Made by a program: the position numbers and the translations under genes. The notes beneath the pieces are model-generated. The model had not been told where the DNA came from. It worked only from the letters and a program-made list of their open reading frames with translations, and ran no database searches. A stretch of DNA of 64,000 nucleotides from Catellatospora tritici (lineage in GTDB: Bacteria; Actinomycetota; Actinomycetes; Mycobacteriales; Micromonosporaceae), in the NCBI RefSeq assembly GCF_019083965.1, contig NZ_JAHRCY010000001.1, positions 515,077 to 579,076 of the forward strand. Direction: 5' to 3'. Shown here piece by piece: positions 25,331 through 33,458 of this stretch. Each line of letters opens with the position of its first letter. Position 1 is the first letter of the stretch.

Positions 25331-25851
25331 GCAGCGTGAGCGTGCTCCCTGGCCAGTAGCGGCACGCCGTGCTGACGGGTGTCCCGCTCGGCCTCGCCGA
25401 GGGTGACCAGGGCCAGTTCGGCCCGACTCTGCGTCGGGATGCGCCGGTTGGCGCCCCGACGTGGCGCCTGCAGCTGTCCCGCCGAGACCACCAGCTCCGG
25501 CTGGGGCCCGAACGCGACATACTGCATCTCGTCCGCGGATTCCTCCGTACGCCAGGCGACGAGCATCGCCCGGCGTTCCCGGGCGGTCGTGCCGCCCCAG
25601 ACGCCGTGGCAGTCGCCGACGCTCAGTGCCCAGGCCAGGCACGCCCCGGACACCGGGCAACGACCGCACAGCTGCACTGCTGCGTCGGCCGCTTCCAACG
25701 GCGCCGGGAAGAAGGTCTCCGGATCGGCGGCCTGGCATGCGCCTCTGGTCCGCCAGGCGTTGTCATGACGTTCCCGCACCGCGCGAGCAAGTCGCGGATC
25801 GCGGCGAGCCGCCGCGATTTCATGCGGGCGCGGAACCCGCGCACGGGTCAT
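25327..25851 (-). CDS. WhiB family regulator, long form (174 aa)
   Basis: A 174-residue WhiB-like protein. Cluster cysteines are at 39 (TRGACQAAD), 62 and 65 (LCGRCPVSG) and 71 (ACLAWAL), followed by GVWGGTTARERR. It differs from WhiB1 by an N-terminal helix rich in Arg and a C-terminal extension of about 70 residues with no AT-hook (RGRP), so it is not WhiB7. ATG at 25851 with GGGGGAGG 8 nt before. Coupled to the hydrolase downstream. Which wbl subgroup it belongs to I cannot say. Confidence 0.88.
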   Translation of the reverse strand: MTRARVPRPHEIAAARRDPRLARAVRERHDNAWRTRGACQAADPETFFPAPLEAADAAVQLCGRCPVSGACLAWALSVGDCHGVWGGTTARERRAMLVAWRTEESADEMQYVAFGPQPELVVSAGQLQAPRRGANRRIPTQSRAELALVTLGEAERDTRQHGVPLLAREHAHAA

Positions 25852-26027
25852 TCCACCCACCTCCCCCGTGGGTCGGTCCCAGCGCCACTGGCGATGGGAT
25901 CCGGCTTGAATGTGGTCGACGCTAAGGGACCGCGTCCACCGACGCTGTGTCTTACCGCACAGCGGGGAGTGCAGACAAGGGTTTACCCGCAAAGTCGTGA
26001 CACAAACGGTCACGATCCGACGCAAAA

Positions 26028-26705
26028 TCAGAACAGGGTTACCGGTTCGGCCGAGCCGCCCAGCCGTTGGGTCAATTCAGGGCCGTCATTACGGACATCG
26101 CCCACCCGCGGGCCCACCGGCCTGATCTCCACTGTGGACACGAGCTCCGGTCCCGGCGGGGTCAGCAGCTCCGCGTCGGCGGGACCGTTCAGCCAGGTCG
26201 CCCAGTCCACCGGCGCCAGCAGCAGCGGCATCCGGTCGTGCACCGTCGCCAGGGCGCCCTGGGCGGCGGTCGTGATGATCGTGCAGGTCAGACCGAACTT
26301 CCCGGCGGTCCACAGCCCGGCGAAGGCCAGGCCGTCGGCGTGGGTCATGAAGTAGGCCTGCTTGCCCTCGGGGGTGCGGGTCCACTCGTACCAGCCGTCG
26401 GCGGGGACGATGCAGCGCTTGGCCGCGAACGACGGTCCGAACGCCCGCGACGAGGCCAGCGTCTCGGCCCGCGCATTGATCATCTTGAACCCGCCGCGCG
26501 GATCGTCGGCCCACGGCGGCAGGAACCCCCACCGCGCCACGCTCACCACCCGGCCGCCGCGCGAGGCGGAGATGCGCACGATCGGAGCAGGATCGGTGGG
26601 AGCCAGGTTGTAGTCGGGAGCCAGGGCGCCCGCGGTGTCGTCCTCGGCCTGGAACAGCTGGGACAGATCCACCGCCGTACGCGTCGTCGCATAGCGCCCG
26701 CACAT
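26028..26705 (-). CDS. SRAP/YedK abasic-site DNA-protein crosslinking protein
   Basis: A 225-residue SOS-response-associated peptidase family protein. Cys2 (MCGRYATT) forms the thiazolidine link to abasic sites in single-stranded DNA. Also visible are YNLAPT, NARAET, RCIVPADGWYEW and HDRMPLLL with the conserved active-site His. It shields abasic sites during replication. ATG at 26705. It is divergent from aroA across 43 bp. Matches Rv3226c by family and position. Confidence 0.95.
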   Translation of the reverse strand: MCGRYATTRTAVDLSQLFQAEDDTAGALAPDYNLAPTDPAPIVRISASRGGRVVSVARWGFLPPWADDPRGGFKMINARAETLASSRAFGPSFAAKRCIVPADGWYEWTRTPEGKQAYFMTHADGLAFAGLWTAGKFGLTCTIITTAAQGALATVHDRMPLLLAPVDWATWLNGPADAELLTPPGPELVSTVEIRPVGPRVGDVRNDGPELTQRLGGSAEPVTLF

Positions 26706-26748
26706 GCCGCCCACCTTACGCCTGCGCCCATCAGGCAGACTGGAGGGC

Positions 26749-28032
26749 GTGAGCAGACCGCTACAGCCGTGGGCCGCGCCCACCGCGACCGGCCCGGTGA
26801 ACTCCGTGGTCCGACTGCCCGGATCGAAGTCCATCACCGCCCGTGCGCTGGTGCTGTCCGCCGTCGCGATGGGCCCGTCGACCCTGCTCGCCCCGCTGCG
26901 GGCCCGCGACACCGAGCTGATGGCGGCCGCGCTGCGCGCGCTCGGCTCGCATGTGAACACCGCCGACGAGGAGCGCTGGGAAGTGCGGCCCCGGCCGCTG
27001 GTCGGCCCGGCACACGTCGAGGTCGGCCTCGCCGGGACGGTGATGCGCTTCGTGCCGCCGCTGGCCGCGCTGGCGAACGGCCCGGTCACCTTCGACGGCG
27101 ACCCGCGCGCCCGGCAGCGCCCGCTCGGCCCACTGCTCAAGGCGCTGCGTGAACTCGGCGCCACCATCGAGGCCTCGAGCATCGACGGCCTGCCGCTGAC
27201 CGTGCACGGCAAGGGCCGCCTGCGCGGTGGCGAGGTGCACGTGGACGCCTCGCTGTCCAGCCAGCTCATCTCCGGCCTGCTGCTGGCCGCCGCCGACTTC
27301 GACGAGGGCATCACGGTGCGCCACGTCGGCACCAACCCGGTGCCCAGCGCCCCGCACCTGCGGATGACCGTGCAGATGCTGCGCGCCGCGGGCGCCGCCG
27401 TCGACGACTCCGCCCCGAACGTCTGGCATGTGGCGCCGGGCCGCCTCAGCGGCCGGGCCTGGCAGGTAGAACCCGACCTGTCCGGGGCCGCGCCGTTCTT
27501 CGCCGCCGCCCTGGTCACCGGCGGCAGCGTCACCCTCACCGGCTGGCCGCGCAGCAGCGTGCAGCCGGTGGAGAAGGTGCGCCAACTGCTCACCCAGCTC
27601 GGCGGCACGCTCACCCTGTCCGAGCACGGCCTGACCGTCGCGGGCACCGGGGTCATCAGCGGCATCGACGCGGATCTCTCCGATGTGGGCGAACTCACAC
27701 CCGTCGTGGCCGCGCTGGCCGCGCTGGCCGAGAGCCCGTCGGTGCTGCGCGGCGTCGGGCACATCCGCACCCACGAGACCGACCGGCTGGCGGCCCTGGC
27801 CCGCGAGCTGACCGCGCTGGGCGCGCGGGTGACCGAGACCGCCGACGGCCTGGAGATCACACCCGCGCCGCTGACCGGCACCCACTTCGAGACCTACGAT
27901 GACCACCGGATGGCGCACGCGGCCGCCGTCATCGGCCTGCGCGTGCCCGGGGTTCAGCTGTCCGACGTGGCGTGTACCGCCAAGACGCTGCCCGAATTCG
28001 CGGCACTATGGGGCGAGTTGGCCGGGCAGTGA
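26749..28032 (+). CDS. aroA: 3-phosphoshikimate 1-carboxyvinyltransferase (EPSP synthase)
   Basis: A 427-residue enzyme of the shikimate pathway joining PEP and shikimate-3-phosphate. Motifs: LPGSKSITARALVLSA (S3P/PEP site), GLAGTVMRFVPPLAAL, DGDPRARQRPLGPLLKALRELG and HETDRLAALARELTALGA. The GTG at 26749 follows GGAGGG. rsgA starts 10 bp after its stop, so the two are probably co-transcribed, as in M. tuberculosis Rv3227-Rv3228. Confidence 0.97.
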   Translation: MSRPLQPWAAPTATGPVNSVVRLPGSKSITARALVLSAVAMGPSTLLAPLRARDTELMAAALRALGSHVNTADEERWEVRPRPLVGPAHVEVGLAGTVMRFVPPLAALANGPVTFDGDPRARQRPLGPLLKALRELGATIEASSIDGLPLTVHGKGRLRGGEVHVDASLSSQLISGLLLAAADFDEGITVRHVGTNPVPSAPHLRMTVQMLRAAGAAVDDSAPNVWHVAPGRLSGRAWQVEPDLSGAAPFFAAALVTGGSVTLTGWPRSSVQPVEKVRQLLTQLGGTLTLSEHGLTVAGTGVISGIDADLSDVGELTPVVAALAALAESPSVLRGVGHIRTHETDRLAALARELTALGARVTETADGLEITPAPLTGTHFETYDDHRMAHAAAVIGLRVPGVQLSDVACTAKTLPEFAALWGELAGQ

Positions 28033-28042
28033 GGGCGAGCAG

Positions 28043-29077
28043 GTGACACGCAAGCGGGAGTACGACGAAGACGACGTGCGGGTGCGCGCCACCCGCTCCT
28101 CCCGTCCCCGGACCCGGACCCGGCCCACCCACTCCGACGCGGTGACCGGGTTCGTGGTCGCGGTCGACCGCGGCCGCTACACCTGCGTGGTGGCCGGCGA
28201 CCGCAAGGGCGAGTCGTTCGAGGTGACCGCGATGCGCGCCCGCGAACTGGGGCGCAAGTCGGTGGTGGTCGGCGACGAGGTGGCCCTGGTCGGCGACGTG
28301 AGCGGCGATGTGGGCAGCCTGGCCCGGATCGTACGGATCGAGGAGCGGCGCTCGGTGCTGCGCCGGACCGCCGACGACGACGACACCACCGCCGAGGGCA
28401 GGCTGGAACGGGTCGTGGTCGCCAACGCCGACCAGCTGGTCATCGTCAGCGCGCTGGCCGACCCGCCGCCGCGCGAGGGCTTCATCGACCGCTGCCTGGT
28501 CGCCGCGTACGCCGCCGACATCGAGCCGCTGCTGTGCCTGACCAAGGCAGACCTCGCCGGACCCGAGACGGTGCTGTCCTACTACACCGAACTCGACCTC
28601 GACCACGTGCTGACCCGCCCCGACGGCGACCTCGCCGAGCTGCGCGAGCGCCTGTCGGGGCGGGTGTCGGTGCTGGTCGGCCACTCCGGCGTGGGCAAGT
28701 CGACGCTGGTCAACCGGTTGATCCCGGCGGCCGGTCGGGCCGTCGGCGCGGTCAGCGCGATCGGCAAGGGGCGACACACCTCGACCAGCGCGGTCGCGCT
28801 GCGCCTGCCCGACCGCAAGGAGTCCTGGATCATCGACACTCCCGGCGTACGCAGCTTCGGCCTGGCCCTGGTCTCCTCCGACGACCTGCTGCACGGCTTC
28901 CCCGACCTGGTCGAGGGGACCGTCGACTGCCCGCCCAACTGCGAACACACCGGGGGCGAGTGCAACCTGGACGCCTGGGTCGAGCAGGGTCGCGCCGACG
29001 CGCGGCGGCTGGCCTCGTTCCGACGGCTGCTCGCCTCGCGGGCAGGCGACACCGAGCCCGGTCAGACGTCGACGTAG
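28043..29077 (+). CDS. rsgA: Ribosome small subunit-dependent GTPase A
   Basis: A 344-residue circularly permuted GTPase that helps mature the 30S subunit. An OB-fold (about 35-115) is followed by the G domain in the order G4 (LTKAD), G1 (VGHSGVGKSTLVNRL), G3 (IDTPGVR) and a zinc finger with CPPNCEHTGGEC. GTG start at 28043 with GAGGG upstream. A basic N-terminal tail (about 30 residues, RATRSSRPRTRTRP) may contact rRNA. The last 16 bp overlap the convergent DUF2087 gene. Confidence 0.95.
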   Translation: MTRKREYDEDDVRVRATRSSRPRTRTRPTHSDAVTGFVVAVDRGRYTCVVAGDRKGESFEVTAMRARELGRKSVVVGDEVALVGDVSGDVGSLARIVRIEERRSVLRRTADDDDTTAEGRLERVVVANADQLVIVSALADPPPREGFIDRCLVAAYAADIEPLLCLTKADLAGPETVLSYYTELDLDHVLTRPDGDLAELRERLSGRVSVLVGHSGVGKSTLVNRLIPAAGRAVGAVSAIGKGRHTSTSAVALRLPDRKESWIIDTPGVRSFGLALVSSDDLLHGFPDLVEGTVDCPPNCEHTGGECNLDAWVEQGRADARRLASFRRLLASRAGDTEPGQTST

Positions 29078-29340
29078 CCGCCGGTGCGCCAGTACACCCC
29101 GTCCTCGCGCGCCATCAGGCCCGTGTCGATGAGGTAGCGGCGCAGCGACACCCAGTCGTGCTCGTAGAACGCCCGCAGCACCGCGTCGACCTCGCGCTCG
29201 GTGAGCCGTACGCCCGGCTCGAACGCACACACCACGTGTTCGAGCAGCAGCCGACGCTTGCCCGCGCGGGCGGGCATGCTGCGGATGCGTCCCGACTCGT
29301 CGAGGAAGGGCGCTAGCACCCGATCCCGGTCGGTACTCAT
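29062..29340 (-). CDS. DUF2087 domain protein, 92 aa
   Basis: A 92-residue protein with GKRRLLLEHVVCAFEPGVRLTEREVDAVLRAFYEHDWVSLRRYLIDTGLMAREDGVYWRTG, the full DUF2087 domain. It looks like a winged-helix variant found alone or fused to ArsR-type regulators; here it is alone, so it may bind DNA or RNA. ATG at 29340. Its 3' end overlaps rsgA by 16 bp. No regulatory target is evident. Confidence 0.88.
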   Translation of the reverse strand: MSTDRDRVLAPFLDESGRIRSMPARAGKRRLLLEHVVCAFEPGVRLTEREVDAVLRAFYEHDWVSLRRYLIDTGLMAREDGVYWRTGGYVDV

Positions 29341-29408
29341 GCCGACGAAACTACCCGGCTGGTCCAGCAGGTATTCGCACCCGATACCGGCTTATCGCGG
29401 AGATCCGA

Positions 29409-29420
29409 TAAATTCTCGGC
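29409..29420 (+). promoter_or_regulatory. Leaderless -10 box of hisN
   Basis: TAAATT (29409-29414) lies 6 nt before the ATG at 29421. No Shine-Dalgarno sequence intervenes. Confidence 0.65.
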
Positions 29421-30224
29421 ATGGCCCGCTACTCGGACGACCTCGGCGTCGCCCACGCGCTGGCGGACACCGCCGACTCGATCTCCATGTCGCGCTTCCG
29501 CAAACTCGACCTGCGCATCGAGTCGAAGCCGGATCTCACTCCGGTCACGGACGCCGACACCGCGGTGGAGAAGGCGCTGCGCTCCACGCTGGCGCGCATC
29601 CGCCCCCGCGACGGGGTGCTGGGCGAGGAGTTCGGGGTCACCGGGGCAGCCGGCAACCGGCAGTGGGTCATCGACCCGATCGACGGCACCAAGAACTTCA
29701 TCCGCGGCGTGCCGATCTGGGGCACGCTGATCGCGCTGATGGAGGGCGACGAGCCGGTGGTCGGCCTGGTCTCGGCGCCGGCGCTGAGCCGCCGCTGGTG
29801 GGCCGCGCGCGGGCTGGGCGCGTTCGCGGGCCGCCACCAGGCCGCGGCCACCCCGATCCACGTCTCCAACGTGCGCCGCCTGGCCGACGCGAGCTTCTGC
29901 TACTCCGAGCTCGACGGCTGGGAGCAGACCGGGCGGCTGGCGTCCGTGCTCGACCTGATGCGCAAGACCTGGCGCAGCCGCGCGTACGGCGACTTCTACG
30001 GCTACATGCTGCTGGCCGAGGGCGCCCTCGACATCATGATCGAACCCGAGCTGATGCTGTGGGACATGGCCGCGCTGGTCCCCATCGTGACCGAGGCGGG
30101 CGGCAACTTCACCGACCTGTCCGGACGGCCGGGCGCGGGCGGCGGCTCCGCCATCGCGACCAACGGGCAGTTACACGAGGATGTCCTGGAAAAGCTGAGT
30201 CCGGCAGGCCTTCGCGCTCTGTAG
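29421..30224 (+). CDS. hisN: Histidinol-phosphatase, inositol monophosphatase family
   Basis: A 267-residue Mg-dependent phosphatase. Motifs: ESKPDLTPVTDADTAVE, LGEEFG (metal Glu), WVIDPIDGTKNFIRG (metal site DPIDGT) and WDMAALVPIVTEAGG (WDxAA). The sequence groups with the actinobacterial HisN that removes phosphate from histidinol phosphate. The gene has an in-frame TTA leucine codon at 30171-30173 (residue 251), rare in this GC-rich DNA and read by the developmental tRNA bldA in Streptomyces. Leaderless start. Confidence 0.9.
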   Translation: MARYSDDLGVAHALADTADSISMSRFRKLDLRIESKPDLTPVTDADTAVEKALRSTLARIRPRDGVLGEEFGVTGAAGNRQWVIDPIDGTKNFIRGVPIWGTLIALMEGDEPVVGLVSAPALSRRWWAARGLGAFAGRHQAAATPIHVSNVRRLADASFCYSELDGWEQTGRLASVLDLMRKTWRSRAYGDFYGYMLLAEGALDIMIEPELMLWDMAALVPIVTEAGGNFTDLSGRPGAGGGSAIATNGQLHEDVLEKLSPAGLRAL

Positions 30225-30284
30225 TCAGTCTCATTCACTCGGTTATCTGGCTGCCGGGTGGGGCGCACCCGACCCCTAAGGGTC

Positions 30285-30296
30285 TAAGCTGCGTTG
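30285..30296 (+). promoter_or_regulatory. Leaderless -10 box of the 30297 gene
   Basis: TAAGCT (30285-30290) ends 6 nt before the GTG at 30297. No ribosome site is present. Confidence 0.6.
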
Positions 30297-31727
30297 GTGG
30301 TGTCCTCTGGCTGGTGGTTCCTGGTGGCGATGATCGCCGCGTACGGCATCGCCAACCTGTTGCAGTCCATGGCGGCAACACGCACAGCGACGACCGACAA
30401 CCTGGATCCGGGCCTGCTGCTGCGGCTTTTCGGCAACAAGACGTACCTGCTCGGGCTCGGCTGCCAGATCCTCGGTTTCTTCCTGGCCCTGGGCGCCCGG
30501 CGCGATCTGCCGCTGTTCCTGGTCCAGTCCGCCGTCACGGCCGGATTGTGCGTGACCGCGTTCTGCGGCGTCGTCCTGCTCAAGTGGAAACTCCCGATGG
30601 CGGAGATCTCCCTGCTCACGCTGGTGGTCGCGGGCATCGGCATGCTCGCCGCCTCGGCCAAGCCGGGGCATGCCGAGCCGCTCGACGCCAAGGGCATCAT
30701 CTCGCTGGTCGTGGCCCTGGCCGCGATCGCCGGCGTCAGCGTCGTCGCGGGCAAGGTCAAGGGCGTGCTCGGCTCGGTGGTGCTGGGCTCGCTGGCCGGG
30801 CTCTGCTTCGCCTCCGCCGCCATCGCCGCCCGCCCGCTGGCCTCGGCCCAGAACATCGTCGAGTTCGGCCTCAACCCGCTGCTGTACCTGGTGATCGCCC
30901 ACTCGCTCACCGGCCAGTTGCTGCTCGGCCTGGCCATGCAGCGTGGCTCCACCAACGCCGCCGTCGCCGCCATGGACGCCGCGGGCGCGGTGCCCGCCGC
31001 CGCGATCGGCATGCTGCTGCTGGGCGACCAGATCCGCAGCGGCATGGTGTGGGTGGCCGCGCTCGGCTTCGTGCTCACCCTCGGCGCGGTCATCGCGTTG
31101 ACCAGATTCGCCGAACCACAGCACGACCTGGTCGCCGAACCGGTGCCGCTACCGGTGCGCCGTACCTCCGCCTCGGTCCCCGGCCTGCCGCCACATCCGG
31201 CCCGCGGCGTGTTCCAGGTGCCGGGTGCCTCCCAGACCAGCAAGCGCACCGCCGAAGACACCGGCGCCGGGGCCCCGCCGATCCCGGTGGCCCAGCCCGC
31301 CCCGGCCGTGCCGCCGACACCGCCCACGCAACCGATTCCGGTGCCGCAGCCCGCACCGGCCTGGGCTCCCGCCCCGGCCAACGGCTACGTCCACACCCAG
31401 AGCTTCAGCCCGGCCACGGTCTTCCACCCTGCCGCCGACCAACCCGCTGCCACGAACGGCCACCAGCCCTACGCCCCGGCGCCCGCCGGATACGCACACG
31501 GCGTGCCGGTCCACAGCTACGACGGCAACGGTCACGGGCCGACGTCCGGCAACGGCCACGCTGCCCCGAACGGCAACGGCCACGGTGCGGGCAACGGTCA
31601 CGGGCCGACCCACGGTCAAGGCGCGCCGCACGACCCGGCGAACGGACAGGCCCCCGCGCCGCAGGTCCCCGGTCAGCCGCACCCGCAGGTCGCGTACCCG
31701 GTCTCCGGACGCCCCGCCCACTCCTGA
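30297..31727 (+). CDS. DMT/EamA-type membrane protein with Pro/Gly/His-rich tail
   Basis: About 476 residues. The first 280 form about nine or ten membrane helices (MIAAYGIANLLQS, LGCQILGFFLAL, SLVVALAAIAGVSVVAG, AAGAVPAAAIGMLLLGDQI) like the drug/metabolite transporter superfamily or magnesium-transporter-like NIPA proteins. The last 190 residues are a cytoplasmic low-complexity tail rich in Pro, Ala, Gly, Asn and His (NGHG repeats). GTG 30297 is chosen from TTG 30294/GTG 30297/GTG 30300 because of the leaderless promoter. The substrate is unknown; His repeats could bind metal. Confidence 0.82.
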   Translation: MVSSGWWFLVAMIAAYGIANLLQSMAATRTATTDNLDPGLLLRLFGNKTYLLGLGCQILGFFLALGARRDLPLFLVQSAVTAGLCVTAFCGVVLLKWKLPMAEISLLTLVVAGIGMLAASAKPGHAEPLDAKGIISLVVALAAIAGVSVVAGKVKGVLGSVVLGSLAGLCFASAAIAARPLASAQNIVEFGLNPLLYLVIAHSLTGQLLLGLAMQRGSTNAAVAAMDAAGAVPAAAIGMLLLGDQIRSGMVWVAALGFVLTLGAVIALTRFAEPQHDLVAEPVPLPVRRTSASVPGLPPHPARGVFQVPGASQTSKRTAEDTGAGAPPIPVAQPAPAVPPTPPTQPIPVPQPAPAWAPAPANGYVHTQSFSPATVFHPAADQPAATNGHQPYAPAPAGYAHGVPVHSYDGNGHGPTSGNGHAAPNGNGHGAGNGHGPTHGQGAPHDPANGQAPAPQVPGQPHPQVAYPVSGRPAHS

Positions 31728-31816
31728 AACCCGCGCGCACCAGAGTCCGCACGGCTCTACGGTGGCGGCGTGGACCACGCACCCCAGCCAGTCGACCGCG
31801 TCGCCTCATCGGCCCG

Positions 31817-31993
31817 GTGCTCTCGCTGGAGTTCAGCCCACGCGCCGCGGCCGCCCTGGGCTTCGCCACGGTCCTCCGGCTACGACTCGACCTGCCTGAC
31901 GAGGTGCTCACCCAGGTCGGCGACGCGCTCGTCGAGATCATGCAGAACGCCTGCTTCGTCCTGGACATACCGCAACGCCACCTGTCCGCCTGA
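31817..31993 (+). CDS. Small conserved-looking protein, start uncertain, possible frameshift
   Basis: The 58-codon frame beginning GTG 31817 (VLSLEFSPRAAAALGFATVL and on to MQNACFVLDIPQRHLSA) has GC-rich third positions and an amphipathic pattern, so it is coding. No ribosome site precedes it. A good leaderless start (TACGGT at 31758-31763, GTG at 31770) lies upstream in a different frame, encoding MDHAPQPVD. Either a one-base deletion near 31797 split the gene or translation starts internally. Function unknown. Confidence 0.5.
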   Translation: MLSLEFSPRAAAALGFATVLRLRLDLPDEVLTQVGDALVEIMQNACFVLDIPQRHLSA

Positions 31994-32068
31994 CTCCTGG
32001 ACTGCGCGCATATCGTCCCGAACCCAGAACCGCCCATAGGCAGCGTCCGGATCCCGCCCCGTTAACAC

Positions 32069-32106
32069 GGGCACCTTCTTCTACGCAAAACGATAAGAAG
32101 GTGCCC
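32069..32106. repeat. Dispersed GGGCACCTTCTT hairpin, copy 1
   Basis: GGGCACCTTCTT (32069-32080) pairs perfectly with AAGAAGGTGCCC (32095-32106). Similar hairpins are at 40341-40386 and 54250-54292, with a half copy at 59168-59185. It is likely a bidirectional terminator-like element common in this genome. The 217-bp gap 31994-32210 otherwise has no gene. Confidence 0.8.
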
Positions 32107-32210
32107 TTCCTTCGTGCTGGAGGCGAGGAAAGTTTGCGTACGGGGCAAGGTTTGGGGCGGCGGGGGCCGTCATCCCAGTGGTGTCACTCTGACCACGGGG
32201 AGGTACGGCG

Positions 32211-33458
32211 ATGGCGACCACGTCCCGCCGCAAGTCCACTACGTCCGTTCCCAAGCAGCGCAGCCGGAAGAAGCACGGCCTCGAGCCGACCGAGACCACC
32301 ACCGAACGCAGGCGCCGACCGAAGTCCCGGCGCCGCAAACGCCCGCTCTGGGCGACCCTGGCGATGACGTTCGGCGCGCTGATGATGCTCGTGGCGGGCG
32401 GCGCCGTCATCGCGATCCGTTCGGTGGTCGGCACCCTCGAGGACAGCATCCAGGTCGTCGACGTGCTCGACGACGCGGCCAAGCAGCCGACCGAGTCCGG
32501 CGGCAAGGCACTGGACGGTCCGATCGACCTGCTCCTGCTCGGCATCGACACCCGCTCCACCCAGGAGCACGACGATGCCCGCGCCGACACGATCCTGCTG
32601 GTGCACATCCCGGCCACGCACGACCAGGCGTACCTGATGTCGATCCCACGCGACACCCGGGTCACCGTTCCGGATGCTCCGAACGGCATGAAGTCGATCT
32701 CCGACAAGATCAACGGAGCGTTCACTCGGGGCGCGATGAAGGGCGGCGGTTGGGCGGGCGGGCTGGCGCTGACGGCCCGGACCGTGAAGAACCTGACCGG
32801 CATCGAGTTCGACGGCGCCGCCGTGATCGACTTCGGCGGTTTCAAGAAGGTCATCGAGACGCTGGGCTCGGTGAACCTGTGCGTCGAGGCGGACACCAGG
32901 TCCTCGCACTACTTCGTGCTCAAACCGGGCGGGAAGCCGACGTACGTGAACGGGTCGGGCAACGACGGGCTGCCGGTGGAGAAGCGCCTCGGCATCAACG
33001 GCAAGCAGTACCTGCACAAGAAGGGCTGCCGCGACATGCAGGCCTGGGAGGCGCTGGACTTCGCCCGCATCCGCAAGGGCGCGGCCGACGGCCAGGGCGA
33101 CTACTCCCGGCAGCGCCATCAGCAGCAGCTCATCAAGGCGATGATGAAGAAGGCGACGACCAGCGGTGCGCTCACCGACATCAGCAAGATCAACGCTCTG
33201 CTGAAGGCCGTCGGCCAGTCGATGCTGCTGTCACTGAAGGTCAGCCTGATCGACTTCCTGTTCACGATGAAGGACCTGGCCGGATCCGACCTGGTCCTGC
33301 TGAAGACCAACAGCGGCCAGTACAACAGTTACAAAGTCAACGGGCAGAGCTTCGAGCGCCTCGACGATCTCACCCTGGAGATGTTCAAGGCTGCCAAGAA
33401 CGACACTCTGGGCCAGTTCACCGCGATGTACCCGGAGTTCGTCAACAACGAGAAGTAG
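32211..33458 (+). CDS. LytR-CpsA-Psr (LCP) family cell-wall ligase
   Basis: A 415-residue membrane-anchored phosphotransferase. It has a basic cytoplasmic N-terminus (about 45 residues, RRRRPKSRRRKR), one membrane helix (TLAMTFGALMMLVAGGAVIAI) and an external LCP domain with LLLLGIDTR, DARADTILLVHIP, MSIPRDTRV and FARIRKGAADGQGDYSRQRHQQQLI. It ligates undecaprenyl-linked glycopolymers to peptidoglycan. ATG at 32211 after GGGGAGG. The 3' 228 bp are overlapped on the opposite strand by the reading-through end of the truncated GH42 gene. Confidence 0.93.
   Translation: MATTSRRKSTTSVPKQRSRKKHGLEPTETTTERRRRPKSRRRKRPLWATLAMTFGALMMLVAGGAVIAIRSVVGTLEDSIQVVDVLDDAAKQPTESGGKALDGPIDLLLLGIDTRSTQEHDDARADTILLVHIPATHDQAYLMSIPRDTRVTVPDAPNGMKSISDKINGAFTRGAMKGGGWAGGLALTARTVKNLTGIEFDGAAVIDFGGFKKVIETLGSVNLCVEADTRSSHYFVLKPGGKPTYVNGSGNDGLPVEKRLGINGKQYLHKKGCRDMQAWEALDFARIRKGAADGQGDYSRQRHQQQLIKAMMKKATTSGALTDISKINALLKAVGQSMLLSLKVSLIDFLFTMKDLAGSDLVLLKTNSGQYNSYKVNGQSFERLDDLTLEMFKAAKNDTLGQFTAMYPEFVNNEK

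Noticed and set aside
25327..25851. WhiB7-type antibiotic resistance regulator
   Set aside because: The C-terminal extension lacks the AT-hook motif RGRP.
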